A stretch of 53,189 nucleotides of DNA from Gemmatimonadaceae bacterium (GCA_025450035.1 JANWIF010000038.1:1-53189), one strand, 5' to 3'; positions 15,012 through 24,373 are shown, numbered from the stretch's first letter. Notes: generated by a model not told the origin, from the sequence alone. Translations and numbers: made by a program.

Positions 15012-17531
15012 ATGATCCGCTTTCGTACGCTGGGCGGCGTCGATCTCCGCGACACGAGCGGGCGCGAGCTGCGTTCGGTGTTGGCGCAACCGAAGCGCTT
15101 GGCCCTTCTCGCGTATCTGGCCATCGCCACTCCCGCGGGATACCACCGCCGCGACTCGGTGCTCGCCCTCTTCTGGCCCGAGCTGGATCAGGAGCGCGCT
15201 CGCGGCGCACTCCGTCAGGCGGTGCACTTTCTGCGACGGACGCTCGGCGCGGGTGTGGTGCGTGGACATGGTGGCGAGGACATCGGGTTGGGTGACGACG
15301 TCGTATGGTGCGACGCGCGGGCCTTCGACGATGCGCTGTCCCGCGGCGTGCCGGGCGAAGCGTTGGACCTGTACAACGGCGATCTCCTGAACGGATTCTT
15401 TGTTTCGGATGCATCGAGCGATTTCGAAGCGTGGCTCGACCACGAACGAGGGCGCCTCCGCCAGCGCGCGATCGAAGCCGCCTGGACGCTGACCGATCAA
15501 CACGAGGCCGCCGGCCGCGGTGCCGACGCCGCACGTTGGGCCCGTTGGGCGGTTACCCGGGCGCCGGACGATGAACGCACACAACGTCGGTTAGTCTCGC
15601 TGCTCGATCGACTCGGCGATCGCACGGGCGCACTGCGCGCCTACGAGCAGTTCACGCGACGCGCGCGCGACGAGTTCGACGCCGAACCCTCTCCGGAAAC
15701 GCGCGCCCTCGTGGCCGCAATCCGTGCACGTAACACCGTTGGCCCGCACATCGCGACGCCTGACATCCCGTTCGTGGGTAGCTCCCCCACGCTCCCGCTC
15801 GTACCCGTTTCACCTGTCGTTCCTGTCGTTGCTGTCGTTCCTGCACTCGGGGCGCGCATCCCTCGCGGCTGGGTCCTGGCTACCGTCACCGCCCTCGCCA
15901 CGGTCGCCATCAGCGCGTACGCCATTCGCTCCGCGCACGCCGTCGCGGCGCCGGTATTCAGCTCCCGCGTTCCGCTGATGTGGGCCACGACGTCTTCGCC
16001 GGTCGCCAGCCATTTCTTCGAGGCGGGGCTTCGCGCGTTGTACGACCAGGGGGATGCGCATCTCGCGCGGTCGCTCTTTCTCGATGCCCTGAACTACGAC
16101 AGTACATTCGCCATGGCGGCCTTTTACGTCGCGCGCTGCGACGGCGAGGTGGACGCGACCGAAGCCTCGACGATGATGGTGCGAGCCGTGCGCCTCGCCG
16201 ACCATGCGAGCGAGCGCGAGCGGCTTATCATCCGGGCGAGTTGGGCGACGATGGTGGAAGATCCCGACCGCATGGAGATCGCCGAGTCGCTCGCCACACG
16301 CTATCCCGACGAACCGGAGGGCCACATCGCGCTCGCCACCGCGCTAACGGGGATGGGTGATTTTCTGGGCGCCGTGCCGCATCTGCGGCGCGTCATCGAC
16401 TCCGATACGCTCACCGGCACGAGCGAGCCACCGCTCTGTTCGTCCTGCCTGGCATTCGAGAACCTCGTCGGCGTGTATCTTCTCGCCGATTCGCTGCTAC
16501 CGGCGGAACGCGTGGCGCGCGAATGGGTGCGGCGGCAGCCGCGGTCCACGTTGTCGTTAAGCTCATTGCGCGACGTGCTTGCCCGCGAGGGACGGGCGCG
16601 CGACGCCAACGACGTCGAGCGGCGCCTGACCGCGCTCGACCCATCGGCAGATGCCGATCTCGCCGCGGCAATCATTGCCTCGCACGTCGACGATTGGGCG
16701 GAAGCCGACCGCCTCATGTTGGGGCGTCTGCGCTATGGCGGCACCGACGCGGTGCAAACGGCCCTCTGGTGGCTGGTGATTGTGCGGCGGAACGAGGGGC
16801 GTTTGACCGATGCGCTCGTGTTCGCGCGTCGTTTCGAGGCGTTGGGCGCGCCGGCGCCGCCCCCGCAAATTGCCGTGCTGGCCGAGGCACAAGTCCTGTT
16901 CGAGCAGGGTCACGTGCGCGACGCGGCGCGCCTCTTCGATTCCCTGGCGGCACTGCCGCCTAACCCATCGCCCACCGCGCCCGGGGCGATCGCCCGGCAT
17001 CGCAGTTGGTTTCTCACGCACGCCGCCACGGCGTGGGCGGCGGCGGGTGATACGGCACGACTGGCTCGGCTGGCCGATGCGGTGGAGGGGTCGGCTCGGT
17101 TGAGCGCCTACGGGCGGGATTGGCACTTGCCGCATTATCTTCGCGGGCTCTTGTGGAAGGCGCGCGGCGATCGCGTGCAGTCGCTGCACGAGTTGCAGCG
17201 TTCGATCTGGTCGCCGAGCGAAGGATATACGCGGGCCAACCTCGAGTTGGCGCGTGCGTGGCTTGCGCTTGGACAGCCGCGTGCCGCGGTAACCGTGTTG
17301 CAGGCGGCGCTGCGCGGCCCCATCGAGGCGTCGAATTTCTATCTCACCCGCACCGAGGTGCACGAGTTGTTGGCGCGCAGCTTTGCCGCCGCGGGCGAGA
17401 CCGACAGCGCCGCCGCGCACTACGATGTGGTCGCCCGCAGCTGGCGCGACGGCGATGCGGTCTTCCGGCAGCGCGCGGCCGCCGCGGCCGCCCAGCATGC
17501 CCGCCTAACGCAACTGCTGTCCGCGCGCTGA
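15012..17531 (+). CDS. SARP-like regulator with BTAD, membrane helix and TPR region
   Basis: An 839-residue protein. Residues 1-95 are a winged-helix domain (M-I-R-F-R-T-L-G-G-V-D; K-R-L-A-L-L-A-Y-L-A; R-D-S-V-L-A-L-F-W-P-E) and about 100-240 the BTAD helical domain, the combination of SARP-family activators. A Pro/Val linker made of 9-base repeats follows at about 262-280 and a single hydrophobic helix at 284-304. The remaining 530 residues are helical repeats of TPR type. Unlike soluble SARPs, this one looks anchored in the inner membrane with the TPR part outside the cytoplasm, so it may sense envelope signals. Such N-terminal SARP plus TPR proteins are common in Gemmatimonadota. Targets are unknown. 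Confidence 0.8.
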   Translation: MIRFRTLGGVDLRDTSGRELRSVLAQPKRLALLAYLAIATPAGYHRRDSVLALFWPELDQERARGALRQAVHFLRRTLGAGVVRGHGGEDIGLGDDVVWCDARAFDDALSRGVPGEALDLYNGDLLNGFFVSDASSDFEAWLDHERGRLRQRAIEAAWTLTDQHEAAGRGADAARWARWAVTRAPDDERTQRRLVSLLDRLGDRTGALRAYEQFTRRARDEFDAEPSPETRALVAAIRARNTVGPHIATPDIPFVGSSPTLPLVPVSPVVPVVAVVPALGARIPRGWVLATVTALATVAISAYAIRSAHAVAAPVFSSRVPLMWATTSSPVASHFFEAGLRALYDQGDAHLARSLFLDALNYDSTFAMAAFYVARCDGEVDATEASTMMVRAVRLADHASERERLIIRASWATMVEDPDRMEIAESLATRYPDEPEGHIALATALTGMGDFLGAVPHLRRVIDSDTLTGTSEPPLCSSCLAFENLVGVYLLADSLLPAERVAREWVRRQPRSTLSLSSLRDVLAREGRARDANDVERRLTALDPSADADLAAAIIASHVDDWAEADRLMLGRLRYGGTDAVQTALWWLVIVRRNEGRLTDALVFARRFEALGAPAPPPQIAVLAEAQVLFEQGHVRDAARLFDSLAALPPNPSPTAPGAIARHRSWFLTHAATAWAAAGDTARLARLADAVEGSARLSAYGRDWHLPHYLRGLLWKARGDRVQSLHELQRSIWSPSEGYTRANLELARAWLALGQPRAAVTVLQAALRGPIEASNFYLTRTEVHELLARSFAAAGETDSAAAHYDVVARSWRDGDAVFRQRAAAAAAQHARLTQLLSAR

Positions 17532-17606
17532 CGCACATCGCCTAACTATCGCACGGCCCGGCCTCTCAGTGCGGCCGGCGCCACGCCCAACCAAGGACCA
17601 GTTGCT

Positions 17607-19769
17607 ATGATCCGTTTCCGCTTGCTGCCGATCGCGCTCACGGTGGCTGCGGCCGCGTGCTCGCACGCCACCGCCACGCCTCAGTCGCCGACGCCGACGA
17701 CATCGCCAGATGCGCGTGCGAACCCACTCCTCAAGCCGAGCGCGCTGCTGTTCCAGGCGCCCCCATTCGATCGGATCCGCGACGCCGACTATCAGCCGGC
17801 GCTGGAGCAGGGAATGACCGAGCAGCTCGCCCAGATGAACAGCATCGCGTCACAAAGCGCGGCGCCCACGTTCGACAACACCATCCTCGCCATGGAACGC
17901 TCGGGAGCGCTGCTCACGAGGGCGCAGAAGGTGTTCTTCGCCATTCTGGCCGCGAACACCGACGAGACGCTGCAGCGCGTCCAGCGGGACGAGGCACCAA
18001 AGTTGGCCGCCCATAGCGACGCAATTTTTCTGAACGACAAGCTGTTCCAGCGCGTGAAGCGCATCTATGACCGACGCGACGCGCTCGGCCTCGATTCAGT
18101 GCAGCAGTTCCTCGTCACGCGGTACTATCGGAATTTCGTCCGCGCCGGCGCACAGTTGTCGGAAACCGACAAGACCCGCCTGCGCGCGCTGAATCAGGAA
18201 GAGTCGACGCTGATCACCGCGTTTCAGAGCAAGCTGCTCGCCGCCACCAAGGCGGGCGCCGTGGTGGTCGATGACCGGTCGCAACTCGCGGGGCTCAGCG
18301 ACGGGGACATCGCCGCCACTTCGCAGGTGGCCAGCGCCCGCGGCCTAACCGACAAATGGGTGCTGCCGCTGCAGAACACCACCCAGCAGCCGTTCCAGGC
18401 GTCGCTCGAGAACCGCACGCTGCGCCAGCAGCTGTTCGAAGCCAGCACGCAGCGCGCCGAACATGGCGATAGCAACGACACGCGAGCGGTCATCAGTCGA
18501 CTGGCCCAACTGCGCGCCGAGCGTGCCAAGCTGCTCGGATTCCCGACCTATGCGGCGTACAGCCTGGACGACCAGATGGCGAAGACGCCTGAGGCGGCCA
18601 TCAAGCTGCTCAGCGACCTCGTACCGCCGGCGACCGCCAAGGCGCGGTCCGAAGCTGCGGCGATGCAGACACTCATCGATCAGCAGCACGGGGGCTTCAC
18701 GCTCGCGCCATGGGACTGGCAGTATTACGCCGAGCAGGTGCGCAAGGCCCAGTATGATCTGGATCAGGCGCAGCTGGAGCCGTACTTCGAGCTCGACGAC
18801 GTGCTGAAGAACGGCGTGTTCTTTGCGGCCAACGCGCTGTACGGGATCACGTTCAAGGAACGGAAGGACATTCCCGGATATCAACCCGACGTGCGCGTGT
18901 TCGAAGTGTTCGACGCGAATGGCGCGCCGCTGGCCCTCTGGTACTGCGACTACTTCAAGCGCGACAACAAGAGCGGCGGGGCATGGGAGGACACGTTCGT
19001 CGACCAGTCCGGCCTGTTAGGCACGAAGAGCGTGACCTTCAACGTAGCCAACTTCACCAAACCCGCGGCGGGGCAGCCAGCGCTGCTCACGTTCGACGAC
19101 GTGACGACCATGTTCCACGAGTTCGGGCACGCGCTGCACGCGATGTTCTCGAACGTGCAATACCCCACTCTCGCCGGTACCAACGTGCCGCGCGATTTCG
19201 TGGAATTTCCATCGCAGTTCAACGAGCACTGGGCGTTGGACTCCACGGTGTTCGCGAACTACGCGCACCACTATCAGACCGGCGCGCCCATGCCGCGCGC
19301 GCTCGTCGAGAAGATTCGGAAGGCGGGCACCTTCAATCAGGGCTACGCCACCACCGAGTACCTCGCCGCTTCGCTGCTCGACATGGCCTGGCACACGCTG
19401 CCCGCCGATGCGCCGCGGCAGGATGTCGATGTATTCGAGACGCAAGCGTTGCAGCGCTATCACGTCGACATGACCGTCGTGCCGCCGCGCTATCGCTCTT
19501 CGTATTTCGCGCACATCTGGAGCAACGGCTACGCCGCCGGCTACTACGCGTATCTGTGGAGCGAGGTGATTGACGATGACGCATTCGCGTGGTTCACCGA
19601 GCACGGCGGGCTCACCCGCGCGAACGGGCAGCGGTTTCGGGACATGATCCTGTCGCGCGGCGGGACGGCGGATGTGGCCGCAATGTACCGTGCGTTCCGC
19701 GGACGCGATCCGAGCATCGAGCCGCTCTTGCGGCAGCGGGGGCTCACGGCGGTGGCTGGAGAGAATTAG
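17607..19769 (+). CDS. dcp: M3-family peptidase (peptidyl-dipeptidase Dcp-like), lipoprotein
   Basis: A 720-residue zinc peptidase. The metal site is H-E-F-G-H at residues 504-508, with the downstream Glu in the E-F-P-S-Q-F-N-E-H-W motif that is diagnostic of M3 peptidases. The N-terminus is a lipoprotein signal ending A-A-A-A-C-S, unlike cytoplasmic Dcp of enterobacteria, so it is probably anchored in the periplasm and cuts dipeptides from peptide C-termini there. It lies 75 bp after the SARP-like gene on the same strand but probably has its own start signals. It could equally be called an oligopeptidase A-like enzyme. Confidence 0.88.
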   Translation: MIRFRLLPIALTVAAAACSHATATPQSPTPTTSPDARANPLLKPSALLFQAPPFDRIRDADYQPALEQGMTEQLAQMNSIASQSAAPTFDNTILAMERSGALLTRAQKVFFAILAANTDETLQRVQRDEAPKLAAHSDAIFLNDKLFQRVKRIYDRRDALGLDSVQQFLVTRYYRNFVRAGAQLSETDKTRLRALNQEESTLITAFQSKLLAATKAGAVVVDDRSQLAGLSDGDIAATSQVASARGLTDKWVLPLQNTTQQPFQASLENRTLRQQLFEASTQRAEHGDSNDTRAVISRLAQLRAERAKLLGFPTYAAYSLDDQMAKTPEAAIKLLSDLVPPATAKARSEAAAMQTLIDQQHGGFTLAPWDWQYYAEQVRKAQYDLDQAQLEPYFELDDVLKNGVFFAANALYGITFKERKDIPGYQPDVRVFEVFDANGAPLALWYCDYFKRDNKSGGAWEDTFVDQSGLLGTKSVTFNVANFTKPAAGQPALLTFDDVTTMFHEFGHALHAMFSNVQYPTLAGTNVPRDFVEFPSQFNEHWALDSTVFANYAHHYQTGAPMPRALVEKIRKAGTFNQGYATTEYLAASLLDMAWHTLPADAPRQDVDVFETQALQRYHVDMTVVPPRYRSSYFAHIWSNGYAAGYYAYLWSEVIDDDAFAWFTEHGGLTRANGQRFRDMILSRGGTADVAAMYRAFRGRDPSIEPLLRQRGLTAVAGEN

Positions 19770-19815
19770 CACCGGATGATATGAGCTGACCGTTCATTCT
19801 TCTATATTGAAGGGA

Positions 19816-19834
19816 ACCGGCGTACCGCGCCGGT
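19816..19834 (+). promoter_or_regulatory. Leader hairpin before the flavin operon
   Basis: A perfect 7-bp stem, ACCGGCG and CGCCGGT with loop TACCG, lies between a possible -10 (TATATT at 19803-19808) and the FMN reductase start at 19856. There is only a weak T-run after it (TTT), so it is more likely a leader structure than a terminator of the peptidase gene. Confidence 0.35.
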
Positions 19835-19855
19835 GCTTTCGTACGTGTGACCAGC

Positions 19856-20407
19856 ATGCCCGAACCATCATCAAGCGCACGACATGCCGTCCTCATCTCT
19901 GGGAGTCCGTCGGCCACCTCGCGCTCGCGCGCGTTGCTCGAGTGCGCCGCGGCCATTCTGGAGAGGCTCGGCGCACGGGTCACGCTCGTCGACCTCGCGA
20001 CCCTGCCGGCGGCGGCGCTCCTTGGCCGGGAACGCGATGCCGCCGTGGACGCCGCGCTCGGCGCGGCCAGCAGTGCGTCGTTGGCCGTGATTGCGACGCC
20101 CGTCTATCGGGCCACGTATACGGGATTGCTCAAGGTGTTCTTCGATTTGATGCGCCCCGATACCCTGCGCGGCACGGTCGCGCTCGCCATTGCCACCGCC
20201 GCGTCAGCGGAGCACGCGCTGGCCATTCCGCTCGGCATTGCGCCGTTGGTCGCGAGCGTCGGCGCTATCGTCGCGCCCGTCGGGGTGTTCGCTACCGACG
20301 CCGAATTCCAGGACCGGCGTCCTACGGCGGCGCTGGAGGCGCGCCTAACGCAAGCCGTTTCCGATGCCCGGGTACTCGCCCAAGCGCTGCACCATTCTCC
20401 TTCCTAG
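19856..20407 (+). CDS. NAD(P)H-dependent FMN reductase (SsuE/MsuE-like)
   Basis: A 183-residue flavodoxin-like reductase. Its opening motif L-I-S-G-S-P-S-A-T-S-R-S-R is the phosphate-binding loop of SsuE-type FMN reductases, and A-T-P-V-Y-R-A-T-Y-T-G-L-L-K-V-F-F-D is the conserved flavin and dimer segment. It should make free FMNH2 for a two-component monooxygenase, and such a partner is encoded two genes downstream (21479). The start is ATG 19856; a GTG nine bases earlier is less likely. Confidence 0.88.
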   Translation: MPEPSSSARHAVLISGSPSATSRSRALLECAAAILERLGARVTLVDLATLPAAALLGRERDAAVDAALGAASSASLAVIATPVYRATYTGLLKVFFDLMRPDTLRGTVALAIATAASAEHALAIPLGIAPLVASVGAIVAPVGVFATDAEFQDRRPTAALEARLTQAVSDARVLAQALHHSPS

Positions 20408-20474
20408 GAGAGCGCGCGCCGGTTCCGACGCTGTCGCTTCCCCCACTCGACCCTTTCGGCAGGACGCACACCGC

Positions 20475-21479
20475 ATGACCAGCCTCATCGATCGCCCGAT
20501 GGCGATCTACCACGAACACCCGGACTGGTTTCGGCCCTTGTTCGACGAGCTCGATCGTCGCGCCATTCCATACGTGCGACTCGATGCCGCGTCGCACGTC
20601 TTCGATCCGGGTGAGACCAGCGTCCCGTATTCCCTCGTGTTCAATCGCGCCTCGCCATCGGCGTACACGCGCGGACACGGACAGGCGACCTTTTACACGC
20701 TGAACTGGCTTCGCCACCTCGACCGGTTAGGCGTGCCGGTAGTGAACGGGGCGCGCGTGTACGCGACGGAGATCTCCAAGGCCGCGCAGCTGGACGTGCT
20801 GGCGGAGCTTGGACTGCCGTATCCCACGGCGCGGGTCATCAACGACCCTGCGCGCGCCTCCGAGGCGGCGCGGGGGTTGCGCTTCCCGATCGTGGTCAAG
20901 GCCAATATCGGCGGCAGCGGCGCCGGCATCGTACGTCACGACACCCCCGACTCGCTCGAACGCGCCGTCCGCGCCGGCACGATCGACCTCGGCATCGACG
21001 GCGTGGCGCTGGTCCAGGAGATGGCGCCGCTGCGCGATGCCCACATCACGCGCGTCGAAGTACTCGGCGGCGAGTTTCTGTACGCGATCGAGGTGTATCC
21101 CGAGGCGGATTCGTTCAATCTCTGTCCCGCGGATGTCTGCCAGACCACCGATGGCCGGGCCCTCGAGCGCGCCACGTGCGCGGTGGACGCGCCGAAGAAC
21201 GGCATGCGCGTGGAAGGCGTGCGTCCGCCCCCCGCGATCATCGAACAGGTCGAGCGCATCGCGCGGCACGTCGGGCTCGACGTGGGCGGCATCGAGTATC
21301 TCGTGGACGACCGCGATGGCCGTCACTACTTCTACGACATCAACGCCCTGTCCAACTTCGTGGCCGATGCCCCATCGGTGATCGGCTTCGATCCATTCGA
21401 GCGGTTGGTGGACTACCTCGTAGCGCGCGTCGCCGATCCGGCCGTCGCCGGCGCAGCGAGGGTGGGGGGGATCGCGTGA
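20475..21479 (+). CDS. ATP-grasp ligase (RimK-like)
   Basis: A 334-residue ATP-grasp protein. The ATP-binding lysine and glycine loop are in P-I-V-V-K-A-N-I-G-G-S-G-A-G-I, the adenine segment in A-L-V-Q-E-M-A-P, and the metal-binding end in Y-F-Y-D-I-N-A-L-S-N-F. It resembles RimK-type enzymes that join a carboxylate to an amine through an acyl phosphate. It lies between an FMN reductase and a flavin monooxygenase; its stop overlaps the monooxygenase ATG by one base (TGATG). What it ligates is unknown. The ATG at 20475 was preferred over an upstream in-frame start inside the reductase gene. Confidence 0.82.
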   Translation: MTSLIDRPMAIYHEHPDWFRPLFDELDRRAIPYVRLDAASHVFDPGETSVPYSLVFNRASPSAYTRGHGQATFYTLNWLRHLDRLGVPVVNGARVYATEISKAAQLDVLAELGLPYPTARVINDPARASEAARGLRFPIVVKANIGGSGAGIVRHDTPDSLERAVRAGTIDLGIDGVALVQEMAPLRDAHITRVEVLGGEFLYAIEVYPEADSFNLCPADVCQTTDGRALERATCAVDAPKNGMRVEGVRPPPAIIEQVERIARHVGLDVGGIEYLVDDRDGRHYFYDINALSNFVADAPSVIGFDPFERLVDYLVARVADPAVAGAARVGGIA

Positions 21480-22534
21480 TGCGCTTTGGATACTGGCTCC
21501 CGGTGTTCGGCGGCTGGCTGCGCAACGTACCGGAAGAGCAGATGGAGGCGTCGTGGGCGTACGTGCGCCGGCTCGCGCAGCGCAGCGAGGAGATCGGATT
21601 CGACCTGACGCTCATCGCCGAGTTGTTCCTGAACGACATCAAGGGCATCACCGCGCCGTCGCTCGATGCCTGGTCCGTGGCCGCCGCACTGGCCGCCGTC
21701 ACGGAGCGTCTCGAGTTGATGGTTGCCGTTAGGCCGACGTTTCATTCGCCCGCGATCCTGGCCAAGCACGCCGCGCAGGTGGACCGCATCGCCGGCGGCC
21801 GGCTCTCGCTGAACGTGGTCTCGTCGTGGTGGCGCGACGAAGCCCGCCGCTACGGCGTGACGTTCGACGAACACGACGACCGCTACGCGAGGACCAAGGA
21901 ATGGCTTCAGGTCGTGAACGGCTGCTGGAGCCAGCCGTCGTTCACGTTTGCCGGGAAATATTATCAGGTGGAGGAGACGGTTCTCGAGCCCAAGCCCGTG
22001 CGCCGCCCGCGCCCAACGATCTACGCGGGTGGAGAATCCGAGGCGGGAAAAACGTTGATCGCCTGCGATTGCGACGCCTACGTCATGCACGGCGACCCCG
22101 CCGAGCGTGTTGCGCCAAAGGTCGACGACATGCGGCGTCGGCGCGCCGCCGTGGGTGGGGCGCCAATGACCTATGGGATGGCAGCGTACGTGATCGTGCG
22201 CGACACCGAGTCCGAAGCGAACCGTGAGGTAGAGCGGATCACCAACGTCGCGCCCGGATCGCCCGGCTACGGGAACTATCAGGATTGGATTTCGAACACC
22301 AAGCTCGAGCAACGCGTAACGCTCGAGGACTATTCGGTGTCCAATCGCGGCTTGCGCGCCGGCCTGGTCGGCACGCCGGATATGGTCGCGGATCGCATCC
22401 GCGAACTCGAGCGTGCGGGTGTCGACCTGTTGCTCATCCAGTGCAGTCCGCAGCTGGAGGAAATGGAGCGCATCGCGGAGACGGTGATTCCGCTGGTGAA
22501 CGGAGAACCGAGGGTCGCGGTGGGGAGGGCGTGA
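21479..22534 (+). CDS. LLM-class flavin-dependent monooxygenase (SfnG/SsuD-like)
   Basis: A 351-residue bacterial-luciferase-like TIM barrel. M-R-F-G-Y-W-L-P-V-F-G-G-W at the start, S-L-N-V-V-S-S-W-W near residue 115 and a C-terminal G-T-P-D-M-V-A-D-R-I-R-E-L match SfnG and SsuD-type FMNH2-dependent monooxygenases, which cleave C-S bonds in sulfones or sulfonates. With the FMN reductase of the same operon this is a complete two-component system. No sulfonate transporter is nearby, so a sulfur source role is only one option; the ATP-grasp gene between them hints at a different small-molecule pathway. Confidence 0.85.
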   Translation: MRFGYWLPVFGGWLRNVPEEQMEASWAYVRRLAQRSEEIGFDLTLIAELFLNDIKGITAPSLDAWSVAAALAAVTERLELMVAVRPTFHSPAILAKHAAQVDRIAGGRLSLNVVSSWWRDEARRYGVTFDEHDDRYARTKEWLQVVNGCWSQPSFTFAGKYYQVEETVLEPKPVRRPRPTIYAGGESEAGKTLIACDCDAYVMHGDPAERVAPKVDDMRRRRAAVGGAPMTYGMAAYVIVRDTESEANREVERITNVAPGSPGYGNYQDWISNTKLEQRVTLEDYSVSNRGLRAGLVGTPDMVADRIRELERAGVDLLLIQCSPQLEEMERIAETVIPLVNGEPRVAVGRA

Positions 22535-22705
22535 TTCCAGCGTCCCACCACAACAGAGGCGCATGTCGACGCATGGGCGCAAGCTGCGCGGGGCGGAGAA
22601 TGAAACCAATTGGGCCGGGAGATAGCCAATCGGCCGCGGTTGCAGTCTCGCGACCTGCACCCGCGCCCGATGCGCTGGAGTATCGTGAGTCGTTGTGCTA
22701 CGGCA

Positions 22706-22778
<73 letters not shown>

Positions 22779-22986
22779 CACAATCACGTACGTCACTGGG
22801 TGTGCTAATTCTGTGCAGAAAAATGTAACTTCGATCACGTGCGCGCGGGCGGGGCGACGGCCGGAATCTCACCGGCTTGCGCGGTTGGCGCAACGGCCGG
22901 CGTCCGCGCGCGCACTTGACGCGGACAACGGAAGAGCGGAGTATAGCAGGCACCTTCGCTACTCCCACCACATCTGGAGTTTTTTC

Positions 22987-23865
22987 ATGCAGCTCTCTCT
23001 CTCTCGATGCGCCACCCTGCTGTCGGCGCTCGCCGTCCTCGCGTGCGGTCGCGACCGGGCGCCGGCAGCGAGCAGTGATACGACGGCGGCAACGCCCGCC
23101 GCCACCACCGCCCCCGCGCCGCCGGTCGTCACGATCACCGGCACCGAATTCGCGTTCGACGCGCCGGCGCAGATTCCCGCCGGCCTCACGACCCTTCGCT
23201 TCGTCTCCAACGGAAAGCAACTGCACCACGCGTCGCTGATCCGTCTCGACCAGGGGAAGACCTTCGACGATTTCGCGGCAGCCCTGAAGAAGCCTGGCCC
23301 GCCGCCCGCCTGGATGGTGGAAGTCGGCGGCCCGAACGCGCCTGGGCCTAACGGCGGGGTATCCGAGGTCACGCAGTTCCTGGCGCCGGGCAACTACGCC
23401 ATCGTCTGCTTCGTCCCCGGCCCCGACGGCGTCCCCCACTTCGCCAAGGGCATGATGCGCGCCCTCACCGTGACCCCCGCCACCACCGCGCCGCTGCCCG
23501 AGCCTAACGCAGATGCGATGGTGACGCTCGCGGACTACAGCTTCACGCTCTCCGCACCGCTCACCGCGGGCAAACACACGCTGCGGGTCGTGAACTCGGG
23601 ACAGCAGCCGCACGAGATCGTCATCGTGCGCCTGGAGCCCGGAAAGACAGGCGAGCAGGTCGCGGCCTGGGTCGAAGGCAACATGCACGGGCCACCCCCC
23701 GGCCTGCCGGTCGGCGGCGTCACCGCCCTTGCCGTCGGTGATTCCTCGTTCCTTCCCATAGATCTCACTGCAGGCAACTATGCTTTCCTGTGCTTCCTCC
23801 CGGACGCGAAGGACGGCAAGGTGCACGTGATGCACGGCATGGTGAAGAACATTACGATCGGGTGA
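22987..23865 (+). CDS. Lipoprotein with two cupredoxin-like domains
   Basis: A 292-residue lipoprotein (signal ending L-A-C, Cys20) with two copies of a cupredoxin-like domain. Both keep a His-Cys-His-Met set in the order of a type 1 copper site: His80 or 81, Cys141, His151 and Met156 in the first, and His209, Cys269, His280 and Met285 in the second. The spacing between Cys and the second His (9-10 residues) is wider than in plastocyanin. It may carry electrons or bind copper at the cell envelope, but no redox partner is adjacent. A possible promoter is TTGACG at 22916 with TATAGC at 22942, though their 20-bp spacing is long. Confidence 0.75.
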   Translation: MQLSLSRCATLLSALAVLACGRDRAPAASSDTTAATPAATTAPAPPVVTITGTEFAFDAPAQIPAGLTTLRFVSNGKQLHHASLIRLDQGKTFDDFAAALKKPGPPPAWMVEVGGPNAPGPNGGVSEVTQFLAPGNYAIVCFVPGPDGVPHFAKGMMRALTVTPATTAPLPEPNADAMVTLADYSFTLSAPLTAGKHTLRVVNSGQQPHEIVIVRLEPGKTGEQVAAWVEGNMHGPPPGLPVGGVTALAVGDSSFLPIDLTAGNYAFLCFLPDAKDGKVHVMHGMVKNITIG

Positions 23866-23938
23866 GCCACAGGGACGGCGACGGAGAGTAGGCCAGGCAA
23901 AAAGGGGGAGTCGCGAGTCGTGCACGTTCCACCCGCTA

Positions 23939-24373
23939 CTATCCCCTCTTCCTTGCCGTACCCGTTCCCCTCGGACCTTTTTTTCTCACCTCTGCCGTTA
24001 CCACCGCCTTGATCCCCCCCCGTACGTTAAAATCTCCCACCACTTCCATCCGCATGGGCGACACGCGCGCGGCGAGATCATCGAGAATTCGATTCACGGC
24101 GCGCTCGTAGAAGATTCCGTCATTGCGGAAGCTCCACACATAGAGCTTGAGACTCTTCAGTTCGATGCACTGCTCGTTAGGCACGTACGTGATGCGAATC
24201 GTGCCGAAATCGGGCGCGCCGCCCTGCAGCAGGGAAAGCTCGGTCGCGTCGCCCTCGATACCGCCAACCGGACAGAGCGACGTGAATTCAGGACACTCCA
24301 GCCGGATCTCGTACTCGCGACCGGGGTGCGGATTGGGGAACGTCTCGAGTAGATCTGGTCTCGGCATGCTCAA
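23939..24373 (-). CDS. queF: NADPH-dependent 7-cyano-7-deazaguanine reductase, short (type I) form
   Basis: A 144-residue QueF, the enzyme that reduces preQ0 to preQ1 in queuosine synthesis. The catalytic Cys34 (F-T-S-L-C-P), the acid Asp55 (P-D-F-G) and the NADPH/substrate motif E-L-K-S-L-K-L-Y are in place. The usual C-P-x-T-G-Q-P-D-F-G block is interrupted: residues 39-52 are an insertion bounded by Gly-Gly on both sides, leaving G-G-A-P-D-F. The protein otherwise has family length. It is reverse to the following structured leader and S9 pseudogene. A QueE-like gene lies 2 kb away. Confidence 0.88.
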   Translation of the reverse strand: MSMPRPDLLETFPNPHPGREYEIRLECPEFTSLCPVGGIEGDATELSLLQGGAPDFGTIRITYVPNEQCIELKSLKLYVWSFRNDGIFYERAVNRILDDLAARVSPMRMEVVGDFNVRGGIKAVVTAEVRKKGPRGTGTARKRG

